Shown: piece by piece, positions 25,283 to 34,040 of the stretch
How the letters are laid out: each line of letters begins with the position of its first letter
How positions within the stretch are numbered: position 1 is the first letter of the stretch
Source: Streptomyces sp. DG2A-72
GTDB taxonomy: Bacteria; Actinomycetota; Actinomycetes; Streptomycetales; Streptomycetaceae
DNA: 64,000 nucleotides
NCBI RefSeq assembly: GCF_030499575.1
Contig: NZ_JASTLC010000001.1
Span: forward strand, 1,922,001 to 1,986,000
Reading direction: 5' to 3'
Made by a program: the position numbers and the translations under genes
The notes under the pieces: model-generated
What the model was told of the DNA's origin: nothing
What the model saw: only the letters and a program-made list of their open reading frames with translations
Databases searched by the model: none

Positions 25283-26061
25283 GCACCTTGGCGTTCGACG
25301 GCACCGCCATGCTCGGCCGGCAGCTGCGGCGGGTGCGGAACAACCCGGGGCTGCTGATCCTCACCCAGACCATGCCGATCACGATGCTGCTGTTCTTCGG
25401 CTATGTCTTCGGCAGCGCCCTCGCCATGCCGGGCGCGGAGTACCGCTCCTTCCTCGTGCCGGGGCTGCTGGTGGCGACCGCGGCCAACGGGATCATGACG
25501 GGGATGTTCCAGGCGGCCCAGGACTCGCACCGGGGTGTGATGGACCGGCTCCGCACCCTGCCGATGAGCCGAGGGGCCGTTCCCCTCGGCCAGGCGGTCG
25601 CCGATGTCGTCGTCACCGCCGTCGGGACGGTGCCGTATCTGCTGGTCGGGCTCGCGGTGGGCTGGCGCGTCGAGGGGTCCGCGCTGGAAGCGGCGGGCGC
25701 CGTCGGGCTGTTGCTGCTGTTCCGGTTCGCCTGCACCTGGGTGGGGATCTTCCTCGGGCTGCTGTCCCGGAGCGAGGAGGCCGCCGGTCAGCTCGGCAGT
25801 GCGACCTTCATGCTGCCGCTGCTGTCCAACGCCTACATCCCCACGGACAATCTGCCGGGCTGGCTGCGCACGATCGCCGAGTGGAACCCGATCAGCGCCG
25901 TGACCACGGCCCTGCGGGACCTGTTCGGCAACGCTCCGGTCCCGGAGGGCTCCGCCTGGCCGGTGGCGCATCCCGTGGCCGGGTCGCTGGCCTGGTGCGC
26001 GGCGCTGATCGCCGTCTTCGGGCCGCTCGCCGTACGACGGTACGCGCGCGGCGAGCGGTGA
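25279..26061 (+). CDS. DrrB-type ABC exporter permease
   Basis: 260 residues with six predicted helices, ABC-2 permease fold. Family features include LILTQTMPITMLLFFGYVFGSAL, YRSFLVPGLLVATAANGIMTGMFQAA, DRLRTLPMSRGAVPLGQAVAD, and PLLSNAYIPTDNLPGWLRTIAEWNPISAVTTALRDLFGN near the C-terminus (each in part). Translation is coupled to the ATPase by a four-base overlap. Probably exports a drug or lipid sensed by the divergent TetR. Confidence 0.92.
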   Translation: MSTLAFDGTAMLGRQLRRVRNNPGLLILTQTMPITMLLFFGYVFGSALAMPGAEYRSFLVPGLLVATAANGIMTGMFQAAQDSHRGVMDRLRTLPMSRGAVPLGQAVADVVVTAVGTVPYLLVGLAVGWRVEGSALEAAGAVGLLLLFRFACTWVGIFLGLLSRSEEAAGQLGSATFMLPLLSNAYIPTDNLPGWLRTIAEWNPISAVTTALRDLFGNAPVPEGSAWPVAHPVAGSLAWCAALIAVFGPLAVRRYARGER

Positions 26062-26106
26062 GGCCCTCCTTCCGCGGAGCGCCACTCGTGGGTCATGATC
26101 CACGGC

Positions 26107-27303
26107 ATGGACCCCCTTCCCCTTCCCCTCGAAGGCATCACCGTCGTCTCCGTCGAACAGGCCGTCGCCGCTCCCTTCGCCACCCGTCAGCTCGCCGACC
26201 TGGGCGCCCGTGTCATCAAGGTCGAGCGGATCGACGGCGGCGACTTCGCCCGCGGCTACGACACCGCCGCGCGCGGTCTCGCCTCGCACTTCGTGTGGTG
26301 CAACCGGGGCAAGGAGTCGATCGCCCTCGATCTGAAGGACCCGCGCGGGCTCGATGTCGTACGGCGGCTGGTGGCGGACGCGGACGTGTTCGTGCAGAAC
26401 CTCGCCCAGGGGGCAGCCGCCCGGCTCGGGCTCGACGCGGGCACGCTGTGCGCCGCGCACCCGCGGCTGGTCGCCGTGGACATCTCCGGATACGGGGCGT
26501 CGGGACCGTACGCGGACAAGCGGGCGTACGACATGCTCGTGCAGTGCGAGGCGGGGCTGGTGTCGGTCACCGGGACGCCGGAGCAGCCGGTGAAGGCGGG
26601 GATTCCGGCGGCCGACATCGCGGCGGCCATGTACGCCTTCTCGGGCGTCCTCGCGGCGCTCGTACGGCGGGGGACGACGGGCCGTGGCGGGCCGGTCGAG
26701 GTGTCGATGCTGGAGGCGCTCGCGGAGTGGATGGGGCATCCGCTGCACCATGTGATGCACGACGGCACACCCCCGGCGCGCACGGGGCTCGCGCACGCCG
26801 TCATCGCGCCGTACGACGCCTATCCGACGGCGGGCGGCGGGAGAGTGCTGCTGTCGGTGCAGAACGACCGGGAGTGGCGGCGGCTGGCCGAACAGGTGCT
26901 GGAGCGGCCGGAGCTGGGGAGCGATCCGGCGTACGCGACGAACGCGGCGCGGGTGGCGAACCGGGAACGTACGGACGCGGCCGTCGCGAAGGCGCTGGCC
27001 GCGCTGGATCCTGATACGGCCATGGCGCGACTGGAGGCTGCGGGCATCGCGTGCGCCAGGCTCAGGGACGTACGGGAGGTCGCAGAGCATCCGCAGCTGG
27101 CGGCCAGGGGGCGGTGGCGGGAGGTGGAGTCGCCGGTGGGGCCGCTACGGGCACTGCTGCCGCCCATCACCATGCCGGGCGGGGACGAGGCACGGATGGG
27201 GGCCGTGCCCGCGCTCGGGGCGCACACCGAAACGTTGCTGCGTGCCGTGGGGATGACGGACGAGGAGATCGCAGCATTGCGCCGGGACGGTGTGGCGGCC
27301 TGA
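26107..27303 (+). CDS. CaiB/BaiF-family CoA-transferase
   Basis: 398 residues, class III CoA-transferase that moves CoA between carboxylic acids. Clear family blocks: LEGITVVSVEQAVAAPFATRQLADLGARVIKVER, FVWCNRGKESIALDLKDPRG, SGYGASGPYADKRAYDMLVQ (in parts) and GRGGPVEVSMLEALAEWM. The start at 26107 is preferred to an in-frame ATG at 26095, though neither has a strong ribosome site. It is 45 bp after the ABC permease; a functional link is not obvious and the acid substrate is unknown. Confidence 0.88.
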   Translation: MDPLPLPLEGITVVSVEQAVAAPFATRQLADLGARVIKVERIDGGDFARGYDTAARGLASHFVWCNRGKESIALDLKDPRGLDVVRRLVADADVFVQNLAQGAAARLGLDAGTLCAAHPRLVAVDISGYGASGPYADKRAYDMLVQCEAGLVSVTGTPEQPVKAGIPAADIAAAMYAFSGVLAALVRRGTTGRGGPVEVSMLEALAEWMGHPLHHVMHDGTPPARTGLAHAVIAPYDAYPTAGGGRVLLSVQNDREWRRLAEQVLERPELGSDPAYATNAARVANRERTDAAVAKALAALDPDTAMARLEAAGIACARLRDVREVAEHPQLAARGRWREVESPVGPLRALLPPITMPGGDEARMGAVPALGAHTETLLRAVGMTDEEIAALRRDGVAA

Positions 27304-27344
27304 GCGCGGGACTCGATGAACGGTCTCGAGAAGCGCGGTGCCGC

Positions 27345-27614
27345 TCAGCGGTCGCCGAACAGTGAACGGCGCAGCCGGCGCAGTGGCGCGAAGAGCGAGA
27401 GCCGGCCCACCCTCTTGCCCCTGTCGCTGCGCTGGTGCGCGGTGTCACGTGCGGTGATCTCGCGCATCAGCGAGGTCGCCTCTGCTGCCTCCGTCTGCGG
27501 CACCGCAGGACCTGCCAGTACCGAGAGATGGCGGTCGAGGCGCGAACTGGTCGCGCTGCTCCCGCAGGTGATCGCAGGGACCCTCGCCCTGCTGCGCACT
27601 GTTATCTGTTCCAT
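27345..27614 (-). CDS. Small protein of unknown function
   Basis: 89 residues, not recognised. The ATG at 27614 has GGGGAG five bases upstream, a good ribosome site. The N-terminus MEQITVRSRARVPAITCGSSA has one Cys; the middle is acidic (QTEAAEATSLMREI); the C-terminus is strongly basic (FAPLRRLRRSLFGDR) and could bind membranes or nucleic acid. It lies downstream of rskA on the same strand, separated by about 125 bp that include a short CCCC-GTAA-GGGG hairpin. Confidence 0.6.
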   Translation of the reverse strand: MEQITVRSRARVPAITCGSSATSSRLDRHLSVLAGPAVPQTEAAEATSLMREITARDTAHQRSDRGKRVGRLSLFAPLRRLRRSLFGDR

Positions 27615-27740
27615 GTCACTCCCCACCCGTACGAGTCCACCCGGCCCGGGCAGGGTAACCCTATCGCCCTCATGGGGCACTCGTGTATCGCGGTCACAGG
27701 ATTCACCTTCCCCGTAAGGGGGTTGACGACTCTTCCCCGG

Positions 27741-28565
27741 CTACTCTCCGAATCCAACCGATTCCAGGGCGAGTTGGACAACTGGCTGGGTGGTGGGCTG
27801 CTCCGACCCGCCGTCGGGCTCCACGGTCACAGCCAGTGATGTCGCGGATTTCTCCAATCCGGCCGCGACCAAGGGCGTGTCGCCGTCGAAAAGCCCGAGG
27901 GAGCGCGGTTGCGCATCGGGGCGCATGAGCCAGAGCTGGTTCACGGTGCCGCTCGGCAGATCGCCGTATCCGCTCAGGGTGACCACCGCGCTCCCCTCGG
28001 ATGCCGAGGCGATGACTCCGATGCTTCGGCCCCGCGCATCCTGTCCGGTGCTCGAGCGCGCGTCCGGTGCCGCGAGAACGTGGGCGATCTCACGTGCCTG
28101 CGCCCGCTGGGCGTCCAGCTGGTCCTGCGTCTGGTTGGCCTGCACGGCGAAGAGCGAGGCGACGACCAGGGCCGCTGCGGCCGTCGCGGTGGCGAACGGG
28201 ACGAAGAGGGGGCGCCCCCTGCGCGCCCGGGCGCGCGCGGGCAGCGGCTCGGTGCCCCAGACGTGCGGCGGCAGCTGCGGCGTGCGCGCGCGTGCCGGTT
28301 CGGGCTGTGCGGCGGGTTCCTGGGGAGTGGCGCGTACGGCGGCCAGGACCCGGTCACGCATCGCGGCCGGCGCGGGTGCGGCCGTGGACCAGGCGAGGCG
28401 GACGGCGTCCTCGGTGAGGGCCCGCACCTCGGCGGCACACAGGGGGCAGTCGTCGAGGTGCTTCTCGAAGCGCACGCGTTCCGCCGGTTCCAGGGCGTCG
28501 AGGGCATAGGGGGCGGCCAGGGAGTGCAGGTCCTCGCGGCGCAGCAGTCGGTCGAGGAAGCTCAT
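27741..28565 (-). CDS. rskA: Anti-sigma-K factor RskA
   Basis: 274 residues. The cytoplasmic N-terminus carries a zinc-binding anti-sigma motif (H36, C40, C43 in FEKHLDDCPLCAAEV). One membrane helix follows (FATATAAAALVVASLFAVQA, about 128-147). The extracytoplasmic C-terminus is an anti-sigma-K domain (VVTLSGYGDLPSGTVNQLWLMRPDAQPRSLGLF in parts). In mycobacteria RskA holds SigK inactive until membrane proteolysis. Start codon overlaps the sigK stop (ATGA), so the two are coupled. Confidence 0.92.
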   Translation of the reverse strand: MSFLDRLLRREDLHSLAAPYALDALEPAERVRFEKHLDDCPLCAAEVRALTEDAVRLAWSTAAPAPAAMRDRVLAAVRATPQEPAAQPEPARARTPQLPPHVWGTEPLPARARARRGRPLFVPFATATAAAALVVASLFAVQANQTQDQLDAQRAQAREIAHVLAAPDARSSTGQDARGRSIGVIASASEGSAVVTLSGYGDLPSGTVNQLWLMRPDAQPRSLGLFDGDTPLVAAGLEKSATSLAVTVEPDGGSEQPTTQPVVQLALESVGFGE

Positions 28566-29104
28566 GCGACACCTCCCAGGCACTCGCGCAGCCGGGTCAG
28601 TCCGTCGCGCATCCGGGTCTTGACCGTACCGAGCGGCAGCGAGAGCTGCTCGGCCACTTCACGGTACGTAAGCCCGTCGTAGTAGGCGAGGGTGACGGAC
28701 TGCCGTTGGAGCACGGTGAGGCTGTCCAGGCAGCGGCGTACCCACTCGCGTTCCAGTCCGGCCTCGACCTCCTCGGAGACCTGGTCGAAGGCGGGGCTGT
28801 GGGAGCGGCGTGCCTCGCGCTGCTCGCGCTCGCCGGCCGCGCGGGCGCTGCGCACCCGGTCCACGGCGCGGCGGTGGGCGAGGGTGAGGATCCAGGACAG
28901 GGCGCTGCCCCGGCCGGGGTCGAACCGCGCGGCGGACCGCCAGAGTTCGAGCAGCACCTCCTGTGACACCTCCTCGGACTGCGCCGGGTCGCGTACGACT
29001 CGTCTGACGAGTCCGTACACCGGCCCGGACACCAGTCCGTACAGCTTCTCGAAGGCCTTCTGGTCGCCCCCCGCCACCAGTAACAGAAGCTCGTCCGCCT
29101 CCAC
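28562..29104 (-). CDS. sigK: ECF sigma factor SigK
   Basis: 180 residues from the GTG at 29104, which has GAGGGGG six bases upstream. Region 2 is AFEKLYGLVSGPVYGLVRRVVRDPAQSEEVSQEVLLELWRSAARFDPGRGSALSWILTLAHRRAVDRVR in segments, and region 4 includes LTVLQRQSVTLAYYDGLTYREVAEQLSLPLGTVKTRMRDGL. Longer in-frame starts (29155, 29170) would lie upstream of the transcription start predicted from the SigK-type promoter at 29154-29180, which supports the shorter protein. Paired with rskA; divergent from the DUF4331 gene, which has a matching promoter. Confidence 0.93.
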   Translation of the reverse strand: MEADELLLLVAGGDQKAFEKLYGLVSGPVYGLVRRVVRDPAQSEEVSQEVLLELWRSAARFDPGRGSALSWILTLAHRRAVDRVRSARAAGEREQREARRSHSPAFDQVSEEVEAGLEREWVRRCLDSLTVLQRQSVTLAYYDGLTYREVAEQLSLPLGTVKTRMRDGLTRLRECLGGVA

Positions 29105-29153
29105 CCGGTCCCCCTCTCTTCGGCCGCACGGGGCCGATCCCGTCCCACGAGGC

Positions 29154-29180
29154 ATTCGCAACGAACCCACCTCCGGATGG
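29154..29180 (-). promoter_or_regulatory. SigK-type autoregulatory promoter of sigK-rskA
   Basis: On the minus strand CCATCC (29180-29175), 15 bases, GCGAAT (29159-29154). This matches the mycobacterial SigK promoter consensus CCATCC / CCGAAT as I recall it. Predicted start near 29146 gives a leader of about 42 bases to the GTG at 29104. Confidence 0.7.
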
Positions 29181-29244
29181 GGTTACGGATCAGCGTGCCC
29201 AAAACGCCAGTCCAGCACCGGGAAATTTTGTTTTGAGGTTCGAC

Positions 29245-29271
29245 CAATCCGCCCTGCCACCGGCGTCGAAT
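29245..29271 (+). promoter_or_regulatory. SigK-type promoter of the DUF4331 operon
   Basis: CAATCC (29245-29250), 15 bases, TCGAAT (29266-29271): same elements and identical spacing as the divergent sigK promoter. Predicted start near 29279, about 30 bases before the ATG at 29310. Confidence 0.7.
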
Positions 29272-29309
29272 CCTCGTGCGTCAGGCAAGTTGGACTGAGG
29301 ACGGACGGC

Positions 29310-30833
29310 ATGACACCTATCTCCAGGAGCGGCGTGGGCGCGCGGAGCGTCGCGACCCTCGTATGTGGTGCGCTGGCCGCCGGGGCGCTCGCAGCCGCCG
29401 GCGTGGCCACGCTGGAACCGGGGGCGGCCTCCGCCTCCAGCCACCGGGAGGCCCCGCTGATCTCGGGGACCCCGCAGTACGACAACACGGACGTGTACGC
29501 CTTCGTCAGCCCGGACAAGCCGGACACGACGACGATCGTCGCGAACTGGATCCCGTTCGAGGAGCCGGCCGGCGGACCGAACTTCTTCACGTTCGCCGAG
29601 GACGCCCAGTACGACATCCACATCGACAACAACGGCGACGCCCAGGGCGAACTGCTGTACCGCTACACCTTCAAGACGCACATCAAGAACGACAAGACGT
29701 TCCTGTACAACACCGGTCCGGTGGAGAGCCTGGACGACCCCGACCTGAACATCACGCAGACGTACGACATCGATCTGCTGCGGCTGAAGAACCAGCACCT
29801 GGTGTCGAAGACGAAGGTCGCGGACGACGTTCCGGTGGCCCCGTCCAACGTCGGCAAGGCGTCGATGCCGGACTACGCCAAGCTGCGCTCCCAGGCCGTG
29901 CACGAACTGACCAGCGGCGCCACGACGTTCGCCGGTCAGGCGGACGACCCGTTCTTCCTGGACCTGCGCGTCTTCGACCTGCTGTACGGCGGGAACCTCT
30001 CCGAGGTCGGCAACGACACGCTCAAGGGCTACAACGTCAACTCCATCGCCCTGCAGGTGCCGACGGACATGATCACCGAGTCGGCGGACCAGCCGATCGT
30101 CGGTATCTGGTCGACGACCCAGCGCAAGAACGCGCAGGGGCACTTCACGCAGGTGTCGCGGCTCGGCAGCCCGCTGGTGAACGAGGTCGTCAACCCGCTC
30201 AAGGACAAGGACACGTTCAACGCGTCCTCGCCGTGGGACGACGCGCAGTTCCTGAAGAACGTGACCAACCCCGAGCTGCCGAAGCTCATCGAGGCGATCT
30301 ACAAGATCGACGCTCCGGACGAGCCGCGCACCGATCTCGTGGACGTCTTCCTCAAGGGCGTCGAGGGCCTCAACCAGCCGCCGAACGTACGCGCGTCGGA
30401 GCAGCTGCGGCTCAACACCTCGATCAAGCCGGCCGCCGAACCGAAGCGGCTCGGCGTCCTCGACGGGGACAATGCGGGCTTCCCGAACGGGCGTCGGCTG
30501 ACCGACGACGTGCTCGACGCCTCGCTCCAGGTGGTCGAGGGTGAACTGGTCGGCGCCAAGAACGACTTGGGCGACGCCGTCGACCAGAACGACAAGGACT
30601 TCGAGAAGGCGTTCCCGTACGTTGCACTGCCTACCGAGGGTTCGCGCGGTCCGCTCGCCAAGGGCACGACCGGGGGCAACGACGTGCGTAACCAGCTGGG
30701 CGATGCGCTCACCTCCGGCGGTTCGGACGACACCACCCTGATCGCCGCTTCGGCGGGTGCCGGTGCGGCGGGCATTCTGCTGATCGGCGCGGGGCTCATG
30801 TGGTGGCGGCGGATGCGGGGGCGTGCTTACTGA
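29310..30833 (+). CDS. DUF4331 secreted, membrane-anchored protein
   Basis: 507 residues. Signal peptide (VATLVCGALAAGALAAAGVA, about 14-33), then the DUF4331 domain beginning ASSHREAPLISGTPQYDNTDVYAFVSPDKP in parts. Recurring DUF4331 pieces include NTGPVESLDDPDLNITQTYD and FDLLYGGNLSEVGNDTLKGYNVNSIALQVP. A C-terminal helix (TLIAASAGAGAAGILLIGAGLMWW) and RRMRGR anchor it outside the membrane. Function unknown. GAGGAC lies upstream of the ATG. It is controlled by a SigK-type promoter and leads the TPR and Ni/Co transporter genes. Confidence 0.9.
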   Translation: MTPISRSGVGARSVATLVCGALAAGALAAAGVATLEPGAASASSHREAPLISGTPQYDNTDVYAFVSPDKPDTTTIVANWIPFEEPAGGPNFFTFAEDAQYDIHIDNNGDAQGELLYRYTFKTHIKNDKTFLYNTGPVESLDDPDLNITQTYDIDLLRLKNQHLVSKTKVADDVPVAPSNVGKASMPDYAKLRSQAVHELTSGATTFAGQADDPFFLDLRVFDLLYGGNLSEVGNDTLKGYNVNSIALQVPTDMITESADQPIVGIWSTTQRKNAQGHFTQVSRLGSPLVNEVVNPLKDKDTFNASSPWDDAQFLKNVTNPELPKLIEAIYKIDAPDEPRTDLVDVFLKGVEGLNQPPNVRASEQLRLNTSIKPAAEPKRLGVLDGDNAGFPNGRRLTDDVLDASLQVVEGELVGAKNDLGDAVDQNDKDFEKAFPYVALPTEGSRGPLAKGTTGGNDVRNQLGDALTSGGSDDTTLIAASAGAGAAGILLIGAGLMWWRRMRGRAY

Positions 30834-30867
30834 CTCCGCCGGGTCATGGGGAAACTGCGGGGCCGTT

Positions 30868-30907
30868 GTGGCTGGTCGCGCAGTTCCCCGCGCCCCTACG
30901 GGGCGCT
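30868..30907 (+). repeat. Dispersed intergenic repeat, copy 4
   Basis: GTGGCTGGTCGCGCAGTTCC continuing CGCGCCCC-TAC-GGGGCGCT. It lies between the DUF4331 and TPR genes and may attenuate read-through. Confidence 0.85.
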
Positions 30908-30998
30908 ATGACTGGCGCGGCCCGCTCGTACCCATCCCCCACGGCGCGGGCCGCGCCGCTTGATCTCATCACTTCCTTCAGGCGACCGAGGAGAGGGC

Positions 30999-32366
30999 AT
31001 GTCCCCGCGTACGAACGACAGTGAGCCTCGTGAGCGGCCCAAGGCCCTACAGCTCGCCGCATGTGCCGCCATGTTGGCCGTCGCCATGACCGCAGGCGCC
31101 ATCGTGTTCGGGGCCGTGCGGGACAACGGAGGCCAGACCGTCGCGTCCGCGCCCGCGGCCGTCTCACCGGCGCTGCTGTCCAGCGGCGATCTCGACGCGA
31201 GCGTCGCCTCGCTGCAGGTCCGTCTCCGCGCCCAGCCAAAGGACTTCGGCGGCTGGGCCACCCTCGGGCTCGCCTATGTCGAGCAGGCGCGGACGAAGGG
31301 GGACCCGTCGCGCTATCCGCAGGCCGAGCGGGCGTTGAAGCGGTCCCTGGAGCTTGCGGCCGACAACGACCAGGCCCTGGCGGGGCGTGCCGCGCTCGCC
31401 GCCGCCCGGCATGACTTCGAGGACGCGCTGAACTTCGCCGACCAGGCGCTGAAGCAGAACCCCTACAACGAACGCGCGCTGTCCTCCCGTATCGACGCCC
31501 TCGTCGAACTCGGCCGGTATGCCGACGCGTCGAAGGCCGCGGACGCCGCCGACTCCCGGCGTCCGGGGGTCCCCGTCTTCAGCCGGTACGCGTATGTGCG
31601 CGAGCTGCGCGGCGACGTACGGACGGCGAAGCGGGTGCTGGAGCAGGCCCTCGCGTCGGCCACGGCGCCCGGAGACGTGGCGTACGTGGCGACGCAGCTC
31701 GGTCAACTCGCCTGGAACCAGGGCGACTACGAGACGGCGCTGGAGCACTTCGCCCGCGCGCTCGCCGCCGACGAGAACTACCTCCCCGCGCTGGAGGGCC
31801 GCGCCCGTGCGCAGGCCGCGAGCGGTGACAGGGCCGGCGCGATCAAGGGGATGGAGCAGGTCGTGGCGCGGTATCCGCTGCCAGGCCCGCTCGTCGTCCT
31901 GGGCGAGCTGTACGAGGCCCGGGGCGCCGACGGGGACCGGGCGAAGGCGAACGACCAGTACGCCCTCGTCGACGCGTGGACCGCGCTCGCCCGTGCCAAC
32001 GGCGTCAACGCCGACCTCGACACCGCGCTCGCCGCCGCCGACCACGGCGACGCCAAGTCGGCGCTGCGCGCGGCCCGTGCCGAGTGGGACCGCCGGCACA
32101 CCGTGCACACCGCGGACGCCCTCGCCTGGGCGCTGCACAGGAACGGCCGGGACGAGGAAGCCCTCCCGTATGCGCGCCGCGCCACCGCGACCGGCTACCG
32201 CAACGCCGCGTTCCTCTACCACCGCGGCATGATCGAGCAGGCCACCGGCAACGCCGAGGAGGCCCGCGCCTCCCTCACGTCGGCGCTGAAGCTGAACCCC
32301 GGCTTCTCGCCGCTGGGCGCGCGGGAGGCCCGTACGGCGCTCAAGGACCCGGAGGCGGCCCGGTGA
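30999..32366 (+). CDS. Membrane-anchored TPR protein
   Basis: 455 residues. A short cytoplasmic N-terminus and one membrane helix (LAACAAMLAVAMTAGAIVFGA, about 19-39) are followed by repeated 34-residue TPR motifs through the length (GWATLGLAYVEQARTKGDPSRYPQAERALKRSLEL, ALAGRAALAAARHDFEDALNFADQALKQNP and others, in parts). The start has GGAGAGGGC before the ATG at 30999. Its stop codon overlaps the start of the nickel/cobalt transporter gene (TGATG), so the proteins are made together. Probably a scaffold on the outer face of the membrane. Confidence 0.88.
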   Translation: MSPRTNDSEPRERPKALQLAACAAMLAVAMTAGAIVFGAVRDNGGQTVASAPAAVSPALLSSGDLDASVASLQVRLRAQPKDFGGWATLGLAYVEQARTKGDPSRYPQAERALKRSLELAADNDQALAGRAALAAARHDFEDALNFADQALKQNPYNERALSSRIDALVELGRYADASKAADAADSRRPGVPVFSRYAYVRELRGDVRTAKRVLEQALASATAPGDVAYVATQLGQLAWNQGDYETALEHFARALAADENYLPALEGRARAQAASGDRAGAIKGMEQVVARYPLPGPLVVLGELYEARGADGDRAKANDQYALVDAWTALARANGVNADLDTALAAADHGDAKSALRAARAEWDRRHTVHTADALAWALHRNGRDEEALPYARRATATGYRNAAFLYHRGMIEQATGNAEEARASLTSALKLNPGFSPLGAREARTALKDPEAAR

Positions 32367-33985
32367 TGAGCCCCCGTCGTCTGTTCGCCTCCGGCGCGGC
32401 CGTCCTGACGGCCGTCTGCGCGCTCGTGCTCGTCCCCTCCGGAACCGCGAGCGCGCACCCTCTCGGCAATTTCACCGTCAACCGCTACGACGGTCTCGTC
32501 GCCGCCCCCGGCGAACTCCGCGTCCGGCACGTCGAGGACCTGGCGGAGATCCCGGCGACCCAGGCCGAGCCCGACATCGAGAAGGCGGGCATGGCCGACT
32601 GGGCCCGGCAGCGGTGCGCCTCGGCCGCGCGGGACAGCGAGGTCACCGTCGAGGGGCGCGCGGTCGGCCTCTCCGTCGCGGAGAGCCACGCGCGCGTGCG
32701 GCCCGGACAGGCGGGGCTCGACACGCTCCGGGTGGAGTGCCGGCTGACCGCACCGCTCCCCGACCAGGAGTCCCTGGCCCTCGACTTCCGCGGCGCGGGC
32801 GCCGACTCCGGCCCCGGCTGGCGCGAGGTCACCGCACGCGGCGACCGTATGACGCTCACCGCGTCGGACGTCCCGGAGAAGTCGATCTCCCGTGAACTGA
32901 CCGAGTACCCAGAGGAGTTGCTCTCCTCCCCCGCCGACACCGCGACCGCGTCCCTGGGCATACGCTCCGGCGGCCCCGCCCTCACCGACGACCAGCAGGA
33001 CGCCCCGGCCGCCTCCGTGCTGCCGCGCGGCGCCGACCGCTGGACCCGCGCCCTGGACTCCCTCGTCGCCCGCCACGACCTCACCCTCGGCTTCGCCGCG
33101 CTGGCCCTGGTCATCGCGGTCGGCCTCGGCGCGATGCACGCCCTTGCCCCGGGCCACGGCAAGACCCTCATGGCCGCGACCGCAGCGGCCCACGGCGGGC
33201 GCGCCCGCCTCCGGAACGTCCTCCCCCTCGCCGCCTCCGTCACGGTCACCCACACCCTCGGCGTCGTCGCCCTCGGCCTCCTGGTCACGGCCGGCTCGGC
33301 GGCGACGCCCTCGGTGATCGCCTGGCTGGGCATCGCGAGCGGCGCCCTGGTGATCGCGGCGGGCGCGAATCTCGTACGACGAGCCTGGCGCAACCGGCGC
33401 CACACGCATGGACCCGGTCACACGCACGGGCATACGCACGGGCACACCCATGACCACCCGCACCCGCACGAGCCCGACAAGCCCCCCGCCCGCCAACTCG
33501 CCCTGGTCGGCGCGGTATCCGCATCCCACTCAGCGAACGCTCACGCTCACCCCCACGACCACCATCACGACCACCCCCACAGCCACTCACACACCGTCGA
33601 GCACTCGCACGGCGGCTTCACCCACACCCACTCCACCGCCCCCACCCTCCGCGGCACGCTCCTCCTCGGCTTCGCCGGTGGACTCGTGCCCAGCCCGTCG
33701 GCCGTCGTCGTGCTCGTCGGTGCCGCCGCCCTCGGCAAGGCCTGGTTCGGGCTGCTGCTCGTCGTCGCGTACGGCGCGGGGCTCGCGCTGACCCTCACCG
33801 CGGCCGGGTTCGCCGTTGTCAGGCTGGGCACCGGCATGACCCGAGTGCTGGACAAACGTCCGCGCTGGACCGCCAGTCCTACGGTGACCCTGCTGCGCAG
33901 GACCGCACCGCTGCTGTCCGCGTTCGTCGTCGTCGCGCTCGGGATCGGATTGCTTCTCAAGGGGGCCGCATCCGCATTTGGCTGA
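32366..33985 (+). CDS. NicO-family nickel/cobalt transporter with His-rich loop
   Basis: 539 residues. A signal peptide (about 1-30, ending ASAHPLGNF) leads an extracytoplasmic domain of about 190 residues. The membrane part has the NicO/RcnA signature GLGAMHALAPGHGKTLMAA (about 252-270) and a central loop packed with histidines (HTHGPGHTHGHTHGHTHDHP and HAHPHDHHHDHPHSHSHTVE). A second conserved block is GFAGGLVPSPSAVVVLVGAA. Such proteins move Ni2+ or Co2+; the loop would bind metal. Coupled by TGATG overlap to the TPR gene and downstream of a SigK-dependent gene. Confidence 0.92.
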   Translation: MSPRRLFASGAAVLTAVCALVLVPSGTASAHPLGNFTVNRYDGLVAAPGELRVRHVEDLAEIPATQAEPDIEKAGMADWARQRCASAARDSEVTVEGRAVGLSVAESHARVRPGQAGLDTLRVECRLTAPLPDQESLALDFRGAGADSGPGWREVTARGDRMTLTASDVPEKSISRELTEYPEELLSSPADTATASLGIRSGGPALTDDQQDAPAASVLPRGADRWTRALDSLVARHDLTLGFAALALVIAVGLGAMHALAPGHGKTLMAATAAAHGGRARLRNVLPLAASVTVTHTLGVVALGLLVTAGSAATPSVIAWLGIASGALVIAAGANLVRRAWRNRRHTHGPGHTHGHTHGHTHDHPHPHEPDKPPARQLALVGAVSASHSANAHAHPHDHHHDHPHSHSHTVEHSHGGFTHTHSTAPTLRGTLLLGFAGGLVPSPSAVVVLVGAAALGKAWFGLLLVVAYGAGLALTLTAAGFAVVRLGTGMTRVLDKRPRWTASPTVTLLRRTAPLLSAFVVVALGIGLLLKGAASAFG

Positions 33986-34040
33986 GCTACGTTCGGGGAG
34001 AATTGAGGAGAATCAGCCCGGATGCGAATGGGGGAAGCCC

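Noticed and set aside
33400..33640. His-codon-rich stretch as a tandem repeat or metal riboswitch
   Set aside because: It is the coding sequence of the His-rich loop of the NicO transporter in frame; no independent RNA structure is needed to explain it.
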